Source of the DNA: Candidatus Scalindua sp.
Lineage (GTDB): Bacteria > Planctomycetota > Brocadiia > Brocadiales > Scalinduaceae
Assembly: GCA_030748215.1 (NCBI GenBank)
Contig: JASMMK010000037.1
Coordinates: 1-64,000 of the forward strand
Direction: 5' to 3'
Length of the DNA stretch: 64,000 nucleotides
Shown here: positions 8,805-18,148 of the stretch, in pieces
How the letters are laid out: each line of letters begins with the position of its first letter
Numbering within the stretch: the stretch's first letter is position 1
Notes under the pieces: generated by a model
The model's input: only the letters and a program-made list of their open reading frames with translations
The model's database searches: none
Told to the model about the DNA's origin: nothing
Made by a program: the position numbers and the translations under genes

Positions 8805-9899
8805 TTATCCAAAACTTCCTACAATAGGAATCTTTGCATTACAGTTTGTACACATACCATCCCTTATTTCAAACGTTCTAATACTGAAACCCGACCTTTC
8901 AATTAACATTTTCCCGCAGCTATGGCAATATGTGTTTTCCCACTCGTGTCGCGGAACATTTCCTATGTAAGCGTATTTGAGACCCTCTTCAGTTCCTATC
9001 TCCCTGGCTGACTCTAAAGTGGAAATCGGTGTAGATGGCACACGTGACAACTCAAGATATGGATGAAACCGGCTCACATGCCACGGTGTCTCATCTCCAA
9101 GATTTTGCACAATCCACCTGGCAATGTTATGTAGATCATTACCGCTATCATTATAACCAGGTACCACGTTGGTTACTATTTCCACGTGCATATTCCATTT
9201 CGATTTTGCCCTGACTGCTGCATTCAGAATTGGCTTTACACACTTTATACCGGTAACGTCTCTATAGAAACAGTGCCTTGAATCCTGCAATTCGTCATTT
9301 ATCTTAATATCAGTCACTGAATCAGCTTTTGTAGTGTAACTCTCAAGGCCTTTTATATCAACTCTGTAAGCATCTAAAAACGGCCCGATTTCATCTAATG
9401 CATCCGGTTCTATATATCCGTTTGTTACAAAAACTGTGTACAGCCCTTTCTCCTTTGCTAATTTTGCACCATCAATTGCATACTCAAGCCAGATTGTCGG
9501 CTCATTGTAAGTCCATGAAATCCCTTTACAACTATTTTTAAGAGAAAGATGTACAAGCTCTTCCGGAGAAATATAGGAGGTGTCTCTGTTGCTATTGTCA
9601 CTACGTGCATGTGCTATTTGCCAATTTTGACAATGACCACATCGCATATTGCATCCAAGAGAACCAATTGAAAATGTATGGCTACCGGGGAAAAAATGGT
9701 ATAAGGGCTTCTTTTCAATAGCATCAGCACATGCCGACGAAACCCTGCCGTAAATCATCGAGAAAAGGTTACCGTCAATATTCTTCCTTACCCCACAGTA
9801 ACCCAATTTACCATCTGCTATCACACACCTATGCGGACACAAATAGCAACTAACATTATTCCCCTCCTCTGCCTGATAGAATAGCGCTTCATGATTCAT
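8805..9899 (-). CDS. amrS: AmmeMemoRadiSam-type radical SAM enzyme (AmrS-like, PflA-related)
   Basis: 364 residues. An N-terminal cysteine-rich segment (CYLCPHRCVIADGKLGYCG) precedes the radical SAM motif CNMRCGHC, a CX3CX2C cluster site at about residues 83-90. This layout matches the AmrS family, named for its frequent linkage to AmrA (AMMECR1) and AmrB (Memo). Neither partner is in the window. The C-terminus carries four more cysteines in a CHSC...CTNC zinc-ribbon or rubredoxin-like pattern. The natural substrate of the family is not established. It follows the cupin gene by 76 bp. Confidence 0.85.
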   Translation of the reverse strand: MNHEALFYQAEEGNNVSCYLCPHRCVIADGKLGYCGVRKNIDGNLFSMIYGRVSSACADAIEKKPLYHFFPGSHTFSIGSLGCNMRCGHCQNWQIAHARSDNSNRDTSYISPEELVHLSLKNSCKGISWTYNEPTIWLEYAIDGAKLAKEKGLYTVFVTNGYIEPDALDEIGPFLDAYRVDIKGLESYTTKADSVTDIKINDELQDSRHCFYRDVTGIKCVKPILNAAVRAKSKWNMHVEIVTNVVPGYNDSGNDLHNIARWIVQNLGDETPWHVSRFHPYLELSRVPSTPISTLESAREIGTEEGLKYAYIGNVPRHEWENTYCHSCGKMLIERSGFSIRTFEIRDGMCTNCNAKIPIVGSFG

Positions 9900-9975
9900 T
9901 ATGGCTTACGTTTGAAAATTATTAGTGTATAAATCAAATGAAGTTAAAAAACTTTACATTTTATTACTCTCAGGT

Positions 9976-10338
9976 TTAGGCCCTCCCATAATCGTCTTCC
10001 AGGCGCACAATGTCATCCTCCCCAAAATACTCTCCCTGTTGTATCTCTATAAATGTCAAATCCTCTTCTCCAACATTAGAAATACGATGTGCTACCTCTC
10101 GTGCTATATCTAAGGTATTCCCTTTTTCTATATGGATCTCTTTGCCATCAAGAGTCACCATGCCCTTTCCCTCGACAACCATCCAATGTTCACTTCTTCT
10201 GAGGTGCTTCTGGTAGCTCAGCCTTTTTCCAGGTAATACGGTTACCCTCTTCACCTTGTAAGAGGGCTCTTCAAGCAGCACCTCCCACTTGCCCCATGGA
10301 GGATTTGAAACTTTCTCATCATGTTCTGGTTTATTCAT
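9976..10338 (-). CDS. Single-domain cupin, mannose-6-phosphate isomerase type II-like
   Basis: 120 residues. PGKRLSYQKHLRRSEHWMVVEGKG and GNTLDIAREVAHRISN match the two cupin motifs of the C-terminal isomerase part of type II mannose-6-phosphate isomerase / GDP-mannose pyrophosphorylase. The nucleotidyltransferase part is absent. His residues in KHLRRSEHW and AHRISN are candidate metal ligands. It may isomerise a sugar phosphate, but stand-alone proteins of this kind are often annotated only as cupins. It sits between nadE and the AmrS-like gene with gaps of about 75 bp each. Confidence 0.75.
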   Translation of the reverse strand: MNKPEHDEKVSNPPWGKWEVLLEEPSYKVKRVTVLPGKRLSYQKHLRRSEHWMVVEGKGMVTLDGKEIHIEKGNTLDIAREVAHRISNVGEEDLTFIEIQQGEYFGEDDIVRLEDDYGRA

Positions 10339-10412
10339 TTATCCTTCTCCACAATCCTTCATTGCGGGGAGGCTATACCACCCCTATTTATTTGCCTATG
10401 AACACCATACTA

Positions 10413-12089
10413 CTATCTTGTGTATCGTTGCGCAAGGGGCATCCTCCTGCCTGTCCCAAACGCCTTAGTCGTGACCTTTAGTCCCGGAGCCGCCTGTTTC
10501 CTCTTATACTCATTTCTATCAACCTTGTTGATAATATCTTTAACAAGCGACTCATCATAACCCATTCCCACGATATCACCAACATCCTTTGTTTCTTCAA
10601 TATAGGCCATTAATACTCCATCCAGGATATCATACGGAGGCAATGAGTCCTGATCCTTCTGGTTCGGACACAGTTCGGCTGATGGAGGTTTTTCGATAGT
10701 TTCAGTAGGAATAATCTCTTTTCTTCGATTGATGTATTCAGCAAGGTCGTAAACCATTGTCTTGGGAATATCGGATATGACTGCCAGTCCGCCACACATA
10801 TCACCATATAGAGTACAATAACCAACGGCAAGTTCTGATTTATTGCCTGTTGTCAGTACAAGATATCCGTGTTTGTTTGAGATAGCCATCAGGACCTTAC
10901 CCCTTATTCTTGCCTGAAGATTTTCTTCTGTAACATCAAATGGAAGCCCTGCAAATATACCACTCAAGGTCTTCGTATACGCATTGTAGACAGACTTTAT
11001 CGGTATTACTTGACAGTCAATTCCGAGTTTTTCTGCCAGCACCACGGAGTCTTCAACACTACCTTTGGATGAAAAGCTTGAAGGCATTGTAACCCCAAGC
11101 ACCTTGTTCCTGCCAAGAGCTTTAACTGCGATTACAGCTGTAACAGCAGAATCTATTCCACCACTAAGGCCAATAACGGCTTTTTTGAATCCACATTTTT
11201 TGACATAGTCCTGCGTACCCAGGACTAAGGCTTTATAAACAGATTCAACATCACTCTCACCTGCTACATATCGAGCCTTCTTTTTACCAGTTTTTAATTT
11301 ACCCTCCCATATGTTTACGTCTGAACCCTTGAACTCAACCATGAGTAAATCTTCTTTAAAGTCGGAAGCCCGAGCCACAACAATGCCTTTTTTATTAATT
11401 ACCAGGCTGTTTCCATCAAATACCAGATCATCATTGCCTCCAATCTGATTTACAAAAACGATTGGCACATTATATCTCTTTGCATGGCCGGTCAACATTT
11501 TAAGCCTCGCATCCTGCTTGCCAATCGTAAAAGGTGATGCAGAAATATTAATAATAATTTCTGCTCCCTGGTTTATCATACATTCAACCGGATCTTTGTG
11601 ATGGATAGTTCCGGGCCAAACTGCATCCGCACCCCAGGCATCCTCACAGATAGAAATTCCAAATTTCCTGCCTGATATCTTTGCTATCGAAACGTCATGT
11701 GTTGGCTCAAAGTACCTATCCTCATCAAAGACGTCATATGTAGGTAGCAAAGACTTATAATGTCTGGAAATAATTTTTCTGTTTTTTATGTATGCCGCCG
11801 CGTTATGCAAAGCCTTGCCGCGCCGTTCTACATTTCTGTCAACAAAACCGACAATAGCTGCAATGTCGGAAACACTATTCTTTATCTCTTCCAACGCCTC
11901 CAGATTGCTGTCTACAAATCCGGAAAGCTCCAACAGATCTTTTGGTGGATAACCCACAACACTCATCTCCGGAAATATTACCAGATCAGCCCCCTGCTTC
12001 CTGGCAGCATCTATAGACTTACAGATCTTTTGTGCATTTTGCTTAAATGCACCTATAGTTGGATTAATTTGAGCCAGACAAATCTTCAT
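10413..12089 (-). CDS. nadE: Glutamine-dependent NAD+ synthetase
   Basis: 558 residues in two domains. The N-terminal nitrilase-like glutaminase has the triad Glu41 (FPEMS), Lys112 (HYKSLLP) and Cys148 (ISICEDAW). The C-terminal synthetase carries the pyrophosphatase loop SGGIDS at residues 309-314. Ammonia released from glutamine amidates nicotinate adenine dinucleotide to NAD. nadB at 23.6 kb and pncB at 16.5 kb feed the same pathway, so the window carries both a de novo and a salvage NAD gene. It is the first gene of a minus-strand series running towards the polyprenyl synthase. Confidence 0.95.
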   Translation of the reverse strand: MKICLAQINPTIGAFKQNAQKICKSIDAARKQGADLVIFPEMSVVGYPPKDLLELSGFVDSNLEALEEIKNSVSDIAAIVGFVDRNVERRGKALHNAAAYIKNRKIISRHYKSLLPTYDVFDEDRYFEPTHDVSIAKISGRKFGISICEDAWGADAVWPGTIHHKDPVECMINQGAEIIINISASPFTIGKQDARLKMLTGHAKRYNVPIVFVNQIGGNDDLVFDGNSLVINKKGIVVARASDFKEDLLMVEFKGSDVNIWEGKLKTGKKKARYVAGESDVESVYKALVLGTQDYVKKCGFKKAVIGLSGGIDSAVTAVIAVKALGRNKVLGVTMPSSFSSKGSVEDSVVLAEKLGIDCQVIPIKSVYNAYTKTLSGIFAGLPFDVTEENLQARIRGKVLMAISNKHGYLVLTTGNKSELAVGYCTLYGDMCGGLAVISDIPKTMVYDLAEYINRRKEIIPTETIEKPPSAELCPNQKDQDSLPPYDILDGVLMAYIEETKDVGDIVGMGYDESLVKDIINKVDRNEYKRKQAAPGLKVTTKAFGTGRRMPLAQRYTR

Positions 12090-12172
12090 AAATTGATTCC
12101 TGTATATTTTAGAATACTGAAAAGCATAGGCAATAGGTTAAGTCTCTTCGCAACAAATACTATCCTTCGACT

Positions 12173-12200
12173 CCGCTCAGGATGACGTCACACTGAGCGG
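12173..12200. repeat. Short inverted repeat of the CCGCTCAGGATGAC type
   Basis: CCGCTCAG (12173-12180) pairs perfectly with CTGAGCGG (12193-12200), with the palindrome TGACGTCA in the loop. Such CTTCGACTCCGCTCAGGATG sequences are common dispersed intergenic repeats. The arm CTGAGCGGAGT occurs again alone at 14546-14556. It lies between the divergent nadE and cysH genes. Confidence 0.5.
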
Positions 12201-12279
12201 TATATAATTTCATAACTTGTCAAAACCAGATAATTTATAAGCATTAAATAGTACAATTCGGTATATAAATCAATAAAAT

Positions 12280-12309
12280 TTGGCAATTATTGTATAAACC
12301 TGATATTAT
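12280..12309 (+). promoter_or_regulatory. Candidate cysH promoter
   Basis: TTGGCA (12280-12285), an 18-nt spacer, then TATTAT (12304-12309). The cysH ATG at 12323 would then have a leader of only a few nucleotides. Confidence 0.4.
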
Positions 12310-12322
12310 GATGTGACCAAAA

Positions 12323-13105
12323 ATGAATGATATAAAGATCGACCAAAAACTAATTGATAAGCTGGAAAAAATACCCGATCCGGGTGAATTAATGGCAGAG
12401 TTGTTTCGGTTATTCGGAAAACGCGCTGCAATTGGTACAAGTGGTCAATGGACAGGTGTGGCCATGATAGATATGGTAATACGTGCCGGTATTTCAAACC
12501 CCCGTGTTTACACTGTGGATACTCTGCGTCTTTTTCCGGAAACATATGATCTCTTCCGTGAGCTAGAGAAAAAATACAGCATTAAAATTGAGAAAGCTGC
12601 ACCTGATTTTGATGCTGTAAGCAAGATGGTTCGCGACCATGGAGAGAGTATCTTTTTTGATAGCAAGGCGAAGCAGGAATATTGCTGTAAGATACGCAAA
12701 GTGGATCCAAACAATAAAATCCTTGATACCCTTGATGTCTGGATTACAGGGTTAAGGGCTGACCAATCCGATGCCAGATCTCAAATTAAACGATTAGAGA
12801 TCATTCAACACACACAACAGGACGGAAAAAATCGTCCACTGCTCAAAGTAACACCTTTAATTGCATGGACGGAAGAAAAGGTTAAGGAGTACGTCAGCAC
12901 CAATAATGTACCCACACACAAATTGCTTGAAATGGAGAGGGATGGATGGCATTACGCCTCGCTTGGATGCATTATTTGCACTACACCCATAAATTCTCAT
13001 GAAGATCGCCGTGCGGGACGTTGGCGATGGTTTAACCATCAACAGTTTAACGACGATCACAAGGAATGCGGCCTGCATCTCACCGGTAAAAAGAAAAGCA
13101 CCTGA
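12323..13105 (+). CDS. cysH: Adenylylsulfate (APS) reductase, iron-sulfur type
   Basis: 260 residues of the PAPS/APS reductase family. The paired cysteines Cys121-Cys122 and the pair Cys216/Cys219 (CIIC) form the CC-X93-CXXC motif that binds a 4Fe-4S cluster in APS-specific enzymes. Cys249 in KECGLH is the conserved catalytic cysteine near the C-terminus. The nucleotide loop TSGQWTGVA at about 39-47 has GQW where SGG(F/Y)S-like loops are usual, a modest divergence. The reaction reduces activated sulfate to sulfite for assimilation. No cysD, cysN or cysI is nearby. Confidence 0.88.
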   Translation: MNDIKIDQKLIDKLEKIPDPGELMAELFRLFGKRAAIGTSGQWTGVAMIDMVIRAGISNPRVYTVDTLRLFPETYDLFRELEKKYSIKIEKAAPDFDAVSKMVRDHGESIFFDSKAKQEYCCKIRKVDPNNKILDTLDVWITGLRADQSDARSQIKRLEIIQHTQQDGKNRPLLKVTPLIAWTEEKVKEYVSTNNVPTHKLLEMERDGWHYASLGCIICTTPINSHEDRRAGRWRWFNHQQFNDDHKECGLHLTGKKKST

Positions 13106-13179
13106 TCTCACAATCTACAACAGAAAGCTCTACATTATAGGCTAACACTCAAGAATCATCCACCACCAGGAAGTTTTCC

Positions 13180-14061
13180 CTATGCCTGAAAAGGCTCCTG
13201 TTGCAAAGCACAATCATCATCGCTCTTCTCTGTACCGAAAACCTTATCTACAAGCTCGCACATTATAGATTCTACATCTTCTTTACTAAGGCCTAGAACA
13301 TCGAGCGTATTCTCTTCAAATACGTACATAAGACCATCGCAACCAAGGCCAATTCCAAGCATACAACTAATGGCATCCGCAAGATGCACAACATATGTTA
13401 GTTTTTTATTTATCTTCGCTTTTTCAGGACGGTGGTGATATTGTACTGCCTCCACTAGAATGGGCGGAAGATTCCATTTTTTAATAATTTTCCCACCGAT
13501 CTTGGAATGATCAAAACCAAGAACCTCTTGCTCTGCTCTATCAAATGAGATTTTATTGTTCTTCGCCTTCTCAATTATTTGCACAAATTGATCTTCAGAG
13601 AAATTACTCAGCATAATCTTGCCAATATCAAGTAACAGTCCTGCTATATAAGCTTCCTCAGATTCATTAAACCCGATACGCTTTGAGATTATCCTTGCAC
13701 ATGTTGCGCAACATATTGAATGTTGCCATAACATTCCTTCTTCAAGAGCATACGCTGGTACTTCGTTGTTTAGCATTTCTTGAGTAGAAGAAGTTAACGC
13801 AATACTTTTAACAGTGTCAAGACCAAGGCAGACTATAGCATGAGATATTGTTGATATCTTCCTGGAAAAACCATAATAGGGTGAGGTTGCAAGTTTAAGC
13901 ATATTTGTTGTCAATTTTGGAACACGTTCACATACTTTTGTCAGATCGTGAGCAGAAGATTTATCACTTTTTGTAAGTTCAAGTATTTGCGCAATACTTT
14001 GTGGTAAAGGCGGCATGCTTTTTACTTTGATTAACAATCTGGCTAGCGATATTTTGCTCAT
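13180..14061 (-). CDS. HDOD domain signalling protein
   Basis: 293 residues. LPPLPQSIAQILEL-type start (here MPPLPQSIAQILELTK), the SPYYG motif and HAIVCLGLDTVKSIAL are typical of HDOD domains, which are related to HD phosphodiesterases but usually lack catalytic residues. His and Asp residues are partly kept (LLLDIGKIML, FDHSKIGG, VQYHHRPEKA), so a remnant HD site may be present. Such proteins commonly act in signalling or motility control. It converges with cysH, and its upstream region contains the inverted repeat at 14171-14198. Confidence 0.85.
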   Translation of the reverse strand: MSKISLARLLIKVKSMPPLPQSIAQILELTKSDKSSAHDLTKVCERVPKLTTNMLKLATSPYYGFSRKISTISHAIVCLGLDTVKSIALTSSTQEMLNNEVPAYALEEGMLWQHSICCATCARIISKRIGFNESEEAYIAGLLLDIGKIMLSNFSEDQFVQIIEKAKNNKISFDRAEQEVLGFDHSKIGGKIIKKWNLPPILVEAVQYHHRPEKAKINKKLTYVVHLADAISCMLGIGLGCDGLMYVFEENTLDVLGLSKEDVESIMCELVDKVFGTEKSDDDCALQQEPFQA

Positions 14062-14170
14062 AATTTACATCTGAATAATTATTTATAATATAAGCTTCAT
14101 TCAGAGGAGACACTAAACAACTATTGTTTAACTTAGCAACTATTATGCCATTTTATAGCTTATTGATTGG

Positions 14171-14198
14171 CATACTTTATGTCATTGAATAAAGTATG
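14171..14198. promoter_or_regulatory. Inverted repeat, possible operator
   Basis: CATACTTTAT (14171-14180) and ATAAAGTATG (14189-14198) pair perfectly around an 8-nt loop. The repeat lies 110-137 nt upstream of the HDOD gene start. It has no T-run, so an operator is more likely than a terminator. The regulator is unknown. Confidence 0.35.
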
Positions 14199-14489
14199 GT
14201 TAAACCAATTACAAGACTCGATGTTTTGAAATATATATATTAGCCATGTCCCATTGTGCAACACATATTAATTAGTTTAGGAAAAAATGTTCCATTACAA
14301 AGCAGACAATAATAATTGGAATACAATGCAGAACATTAATACAGATTGTAACTTCAAACTTTCCCGTTCGGATTGGAAGATTTAAATCACTGAATCTACC
14401 AGTCAAAAGACTCCTGCCAGAAGGCTGAACAACATTTATTTTTTTAGTTTTGTGGACAAAGTCACTCCTGGCCAGAAGGAATTTTTTTG

Positions 14490-14518
14490 TTGACGGTTAA
14501 AAAATCATACGTAACAAT
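14490..14518 (+). promoter_or_regulatory. Weak candidate promoter for the 98-aa gene
   Basis: TTGACG (14490-14495), a 17-nt spacer, then AACAAT (14513-14518). The ATG is at 14598. Confidence 0.3.
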
Positions 14519-14597
14519 ATGCAAATAAGAAAGTACAGGTTTCATCTGAGCGGAGTAAACATTTTAAATTTATCATAGTAAAAACCCAGAAAAGGTT

Positions 14598-14894
14598 ATG
14601 GCCAAAAACAATCGCAATATTGCACTCGCCTGGTACCGCCAGGATCAATGGCAACTTCTTTTAGATTACTCTACAGATTCTGATAAACTGGAACACACAT
14701 ATCAGGAATGGCTGGAACACGCTGAAGAGAAAGTAAATGAAATGGGCAAGGATGGGATTAATATCGTAAAAATAGACATTAATATTGAAGAGATGAAGAA
14801 GTGGTGCGAAAGACATAAAAAACAGATAGATGGTCATACCCGAAGTGAATACGCCGTGTTCCTGGCTCAGAATAATTTAAACATCCTAGAATAA
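14598..14894 (+). CDS. Conserved-looking hypothetical protein, 98 aa
   Basis: I do not recognise a family. The protein is hydrophilic and helical, with many Trp, Glu and Lys residues (LAWYRQDQWQLL, YQEWLEHAEEK, EMKKWCERHKKQIDG). It has no signal peptide and no membrane segment. An AGAAAAGG ribosome site precedes the ATG. It converges with the YggS gene with only 4 bp between stop codons. Codon use looks like that of its neighbours, which supports a real gene. Confidence 0.65.
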   Translation: MAKNNRNIALAWYRQDQWQLLLDYSTDSDKLEHTYQEWLEHAEEKVNEMGKDGINIVKIDINIEEMKKWCERHKKQIDGHTRSEYAVFLAQNNLNILE

Positions 14895-14898
14895 CAAA

Positions 14899-15630
14899 CT
14901 ATTTATCTTCCTTCCCTGAAGGCCAATAATAAGCATCCGGAGTCTCTCTGACACCAAAGATGGCAGTTCCTACTCGTACCATATTAGCTCCTTCCTCGAT
15001 TGCAATTTGGTAATCTCCTGACATCCCCATAGAAAGAAACTTCATTTCTACATTGTCAATACCCTCTTCTATAACAGAATCATGAATTCCTTTTAATAAC
15101 TTGAAACACTTCCGTATCTTCACCTCATCATCTGTAAAAAGACCAATGGTCATTAGCCCTTGGATTCTCAGCGTATCGTATCGTGACGCTTCCTTTAATA
15201 ATAAAATTGCCTCTTCAGGAGCAACGCCGTATTTGCTCTCTTCGTAGGATGTATTGACCTGGATCAATACGTCCATTGAACGACCCTCACTCATAAGGCG
15301 TTTATCTAGTTTCTCAACCAGACTCATTCTATCCACAGAATGAATCATGTCTGCAAATTTCAGTACATCTTTAACCTTATTAGTCTGCAAATGTCCGATA
15401 AAATGCCAGGCCGCATTCTCGTCCTTCAATACCTCATACTTTTTCAGAGCCTCCTGGATCTTGTTTTCCGCAATAACATGACCACCATTTCTAACTGCCT
15501 CTCGTATCCGTTCTGCATCAACAGTCTTTGTAGCCATAACCAATGTAATATCTTCCGGCTTCTTACCATCCTTTAGAGCAGCATCAGCTATTTTCTGATT
15601 TACTTTTTCTAAATTTTCCTTGATTGACAT
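14899..15630 (-). CDS. YggS/PROSC family pyridoxal-phosphate homeostasis protein
   Basis: 243 residues, full length. The PLP-binding lysine lies in LVMATKTVDAERI. The motifs GHVIAENKIQEALKK, WHFIGHLQTNK, IHSVDR and FLSMGMSGDYQIAIEEGANMVRVGTAIFG are family signatures. The family forms a single-domain TIM barrel that buffers PLP and affects amino-acid homeostasis. It lies 48 bp downstream of fetB on the same strand. Confidence 0.93.
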   Translation of the reverse strand: MSIKENLEKVNQKIADAALKDGKKPEDITLVMATKTVDAERIREAVRNGGHVIAENKIQEALKKYEVLKDENAAWHFIGHLQTNKVKDVLKFADMIHSVDRMSLVEKLDKRLMSEGRSMDVLIQVNTSYEESKYGVAPEEAILLLKEASRYDTLRIQGLMTIGLFTDDEVKIRKCFKLLKGIHDSVIEEGIDNVEMKFLSMGMSGDYQIAIEEGANMVRVGTAIFGVRETPDAYYWPSGKEDK

Positions 15631-15678
15631 AACCTCTCCAATTTATTGTTAAATGCAGGAACACAATACTCAATACCC

Positions 15679-16419
15679 CTACGTTATTTCCATAGATTCT
15701 TCTTGCTTGTTATCTACAAAATTAGACCTGACCAATGCCAGGAAACAGGCCGAAGAAATTCCCACCGAACCAAATATCATACACATCACCATGATCTGAT
15801 ATCTCGCGGCTATAAACGGCGAAATTCCTGATAAAATCTGCCCTGTCATCATCCCTGGCAGGGAAACCAGTCCAACCGCGAACAGGGAATTTGTGATAGG
15901 AATAAGAGACGCACGAAGTGCAATAACACGTGCCTTATCATACGGCACATTCCTCTCAACTTCAGCATTCAACCTTTCTACCGCAATACTAACACTATTC
16001 ATCGCATTGGCAAAAATCATCCCTGCAAGCGGAACAACATAACTCGGTAGATACCAAGGCTGTAGATTGAGAACGCCTTGAGTTATAAGTAGTAATATTA
16101 ATCCTCCACCCACAGAGATGGAGCAAAACGATTTCAAATACAGTACCCTTCGAGGAATTTTTACTGTTCTCAAAGCGATCCAACTTGATGCGAAGAGCAT
16201 AACAGCCAGAACACCAGCAACGATCAGATAACTATCAGATTCAAAAATGAAGATTAAAAAATACCCTATCAGAAGAAGCTGAATGAGCATCCGGAAAATT
16301 GCGTATAGCGAGTTTCCGTAACCAAGTCCCCATTTCCAGAGGATCCCGACAACTGCTATAGCCGGAATGAAAGCCAACATCAAATTTATAAACGGAATTG
16401 TGTGGACTGAATTATTCAT
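15679..16419 (-). CDS. fetB: FetB/YbbM (UPF0014) ABC transporter permease
   Basis: 246 residues with six to seven hydrophobic segments. The conserved central block (PLAGMIFANAMNSVSIAVERL, ALRASLIPITNSLFAVGLVSLPGMMTGQILSG) is the UPF0014 signature. In E. coli the family member FetB works with the ATPase FetA in iron export and oxidative-stress resistance. No fetA-like ATPase gene is adjacent, so the partner must be elsewhere. It is probably cotranscribed with the YggS gene. Confidence 0.87.
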   Translation of the reverse strand: MNNSVHTIPFINLMLAFIPAIAVVGILWKWGLGYGNSLYAIFRMLIQLLLIGYFLIFIFESDSYLIVAGVLAVMLFASSWIALRTVKIPRRVLYLKSFCSISVGGGLILLLITQGVLNLQPWYLPSYVVPLAGMIFANAMNSVSIAVERLNAEVERNVPYDKARVIALRASLIPITNSLFAVGLVSLPGMMTGQILSGISPFIAARYQIMVMCMIFGSVGISSACFLALVRSNFVDNKQEESMEIT

Positions 16420-16505
16420 AATTGATCAATGGAATTATATTTATACCATGGAACCCCTCATTAAACCATATTTTAATGACTTTCGTAGTATGATGTAACA
16501 TACTC

Positions 16506-17882
16506 CTAGAAATCTCTGCCCTCCTTAGCCTTATCTCTAACCTGTCTCAATCTCTTACTGATTGTTACCGGATAGGCAGTTTTACAATCCAGATCCCTGA
16601 ACCTATCAGGCAGTTGAGAAATATTTTCTGCTGCTGTTTTCTGTATTTGCTGAACGGTTGGTATCTTGCATACAAGCTTACCTTTTTTCATAACAGGCGA
16701 CAAAAGTTCATTAGCATCAAACTCTTCATCTACCAGTCCAATTATATCTTTCTTGCACAGTCCTTTCTTATTAATAAAGCGATAAACCTGCTTCCTTGAC
16801 GGACAGGTCTCCTTCTCTTTACTGAACTTCATTTTAGGCATCAGTCTTCCTTCTTCCTCCTGTTCAACCAGTTTGTAGACACCACCGAGAGCGGGCATAT
16901 CTTTCGAAGTAACCATTTCTGTACCGACACCAAATGAATCAACACACGCACCTTTGGCAAGCATTTGAGAAATTTTATACTCATTCAGGTCACCGCTTGC
17001 CGTAATCTTTACATGTTCAAGACCGGCAGCATCCAGGATTTTCCGCACCCTTTTGCTTAATAGCGTAATGTTGCCACTGTCCAATCTGACGCCCTTCAGC
17101 TTCTTCCCAATCTTTGTCGCCAATTTTGCTCCATTGATTGTATCGTATGTATCTATTAAGAGGATCGTATTATCAGGGAAAACCTTGTGAAAATCTTGAA
17201 ACGATTCATATTCGTCAGCGTAGGCCATAACCCAGGAATGGGCTATGGTACCAATCGGGGTTATACCCAGTTCTTTAGCCGCAAGAACATTAGAGGTACC
17301 TACACAGCCACCGATAAAGCACGCCCTCGCCGCCAGCACTCCCGCCTGAGGACCGTGCGCACGCCTTGTTCCGAAATCGATTACCCCCCTGCCGTCAGCA
17401 GCATGGACTACCCTTGAGGCCTTGGAGGCAACAAGTGTCTGATAATTTATCATAGAAAGTAAATAAGTCTCAATTATCTGGGCCTCAATCATTGGAGCCG
17501 TTACCCCTATAATGGGTTCATTTGCAAAGACAATTGTACCTTCCGGGACAGCATAGACATTTCCGCAAAAACGAAAATCTCGAAGATAATCAAAAAAAGC
17601 TCTGCTTACATTTTTGAAAGCAGGAAGGCTCTTAATGTATTTTATATATTCAGCCGTAAACCTCAGGTTCTTAAGATAGTAGATGGCCTGTTCCAAACCG
17701 GCTGCCATGAGGTATGAACGTTTTTCAGGCAAGTTTCTGACAAACAGTTCAAAAGTTGATTTATGGTTTATACCACGTTCAAAATAGCCGGCAACCATGG
17801 TTAACTGGTAGAGATCAGTTGCCATACATATGTTTTCATTATCCAGGAAGAGTGATTTTAGTTTTCCAGTATTTTTTTTCAT
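16506..17882 (-). CDS. pncB: Nicotinate phosphoribosyltransferase
   Basis: 458 residues. MATDLYQLTMVAGYFERG, VIDFGTRRAHGPQAG, GTIAHSWVMAY and LLIDTYDT are hallmark motifs. GVRLDSGN and GVGTEMVTS form the phosphoribosyl-pyrophosphate side of the pocket. The enzyme makes nicotinate mononucleotide in the NAD salvage route. The upstream 309 bp contains a perfect 9-bp inverted repeat at 17954-17974 that could bind a regulator. Confidence 0.93.
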   Translation of the reverse strand: MKKNTGKLKSLFLDNENICMATDLYQLTMVAGYFERGINHKSTFELFVRNLPEKRSYLMAAGLEQAIYYLKNLRFTAEYIKYIKSLPAFKNVSRAFFDYLRDFRFCGNVYAVPEGTIVFANEPIIGVTAPMIEAQIIETYLLSMINYQTLVASKASRVVHAADGRGVIDFGTRRAHGPQAGVLAARACFIGGCVGTSNVLAAKELGITPIGTIAHSWVMAYADEYESFQDFHKVFPDNTILLIDTYDTINGAKLATKIGKKLKGVRLDSGNITLLSKRVRKILDAAGLEHVKITASGDLNEYKISQMLAKGACVDSFGVGTEMVTSKDMPALGGVYKLVEQEEEGRLMPKMKFSKEKETCPSRKQVYRFINKKGLCKKDIIGLVDEEFDANELLSPVMKKGKLVCKIPTVQQIQKTAAENISQLPDRFRDLDCKTAYPVTISKRLRQVRDKAKEGRDF

Positions 17883-17953
17883 AATTTTTGTTCTTTTGCA
17901 GTGCAGTGACCGTCTGTCCGCCAGTCTGTCAAGAGGAATTCACTGCTTTTATA

Positions 17954-17974
17954 TGCATCATCATGGATGATGCA
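17954..17974. promoter_or_regulatory. Perfect inverted repeat, possible operator for pncB
   Basis: TGCATCATC (17954-17962) and GATGATGCA (17966-17974) are separated by ATG. The site lies 72-92 nt upstream of the pncB start. The size and symmetry fit a dimeric repressor site, but the regulator is unknown. Confidence 0.4.
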
Positions 17975-18119
17975 CTCCATATATCTTAATTTTTATAGCT
18001 TATTGGAAAAATGTTGTAAACCTGTTTTTTATACTCTGCTTGACAATGTCTATTGTAACGCAATCAGTTATAAGAATAAAACAGTATCATAAGACTTTCA
18101 GAATTTATAATTCTGGATA

Positions 18120-18148
18120 TTGACACGCACGTCTGTATCGTTTATGCT
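18120..18148 (+). promoter_or_regulatory. Promoter for the decarboxylase / phnW operon
   Basis: TTGACA (18120-18125), a 17-nt spacer, then TATGCT (18143-18148). The first ATG is at 18192. Confidence 0.5.

Larger units (their letters stand above)
14062..14597. other. AT-rich intergenic region between divergent HDOD gene and a small unknown gene
   Basis: No ORF is convincing. It contains a 10-bp inverted repeat (14171-14198), two copies of an ACTCCTG(G)CCAGAAGG direct repeat (14410-14424 and 14464-14479), each followed at some distance by a T-run, and a possible promoter at 14490-14518. Confidence 0.6.
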
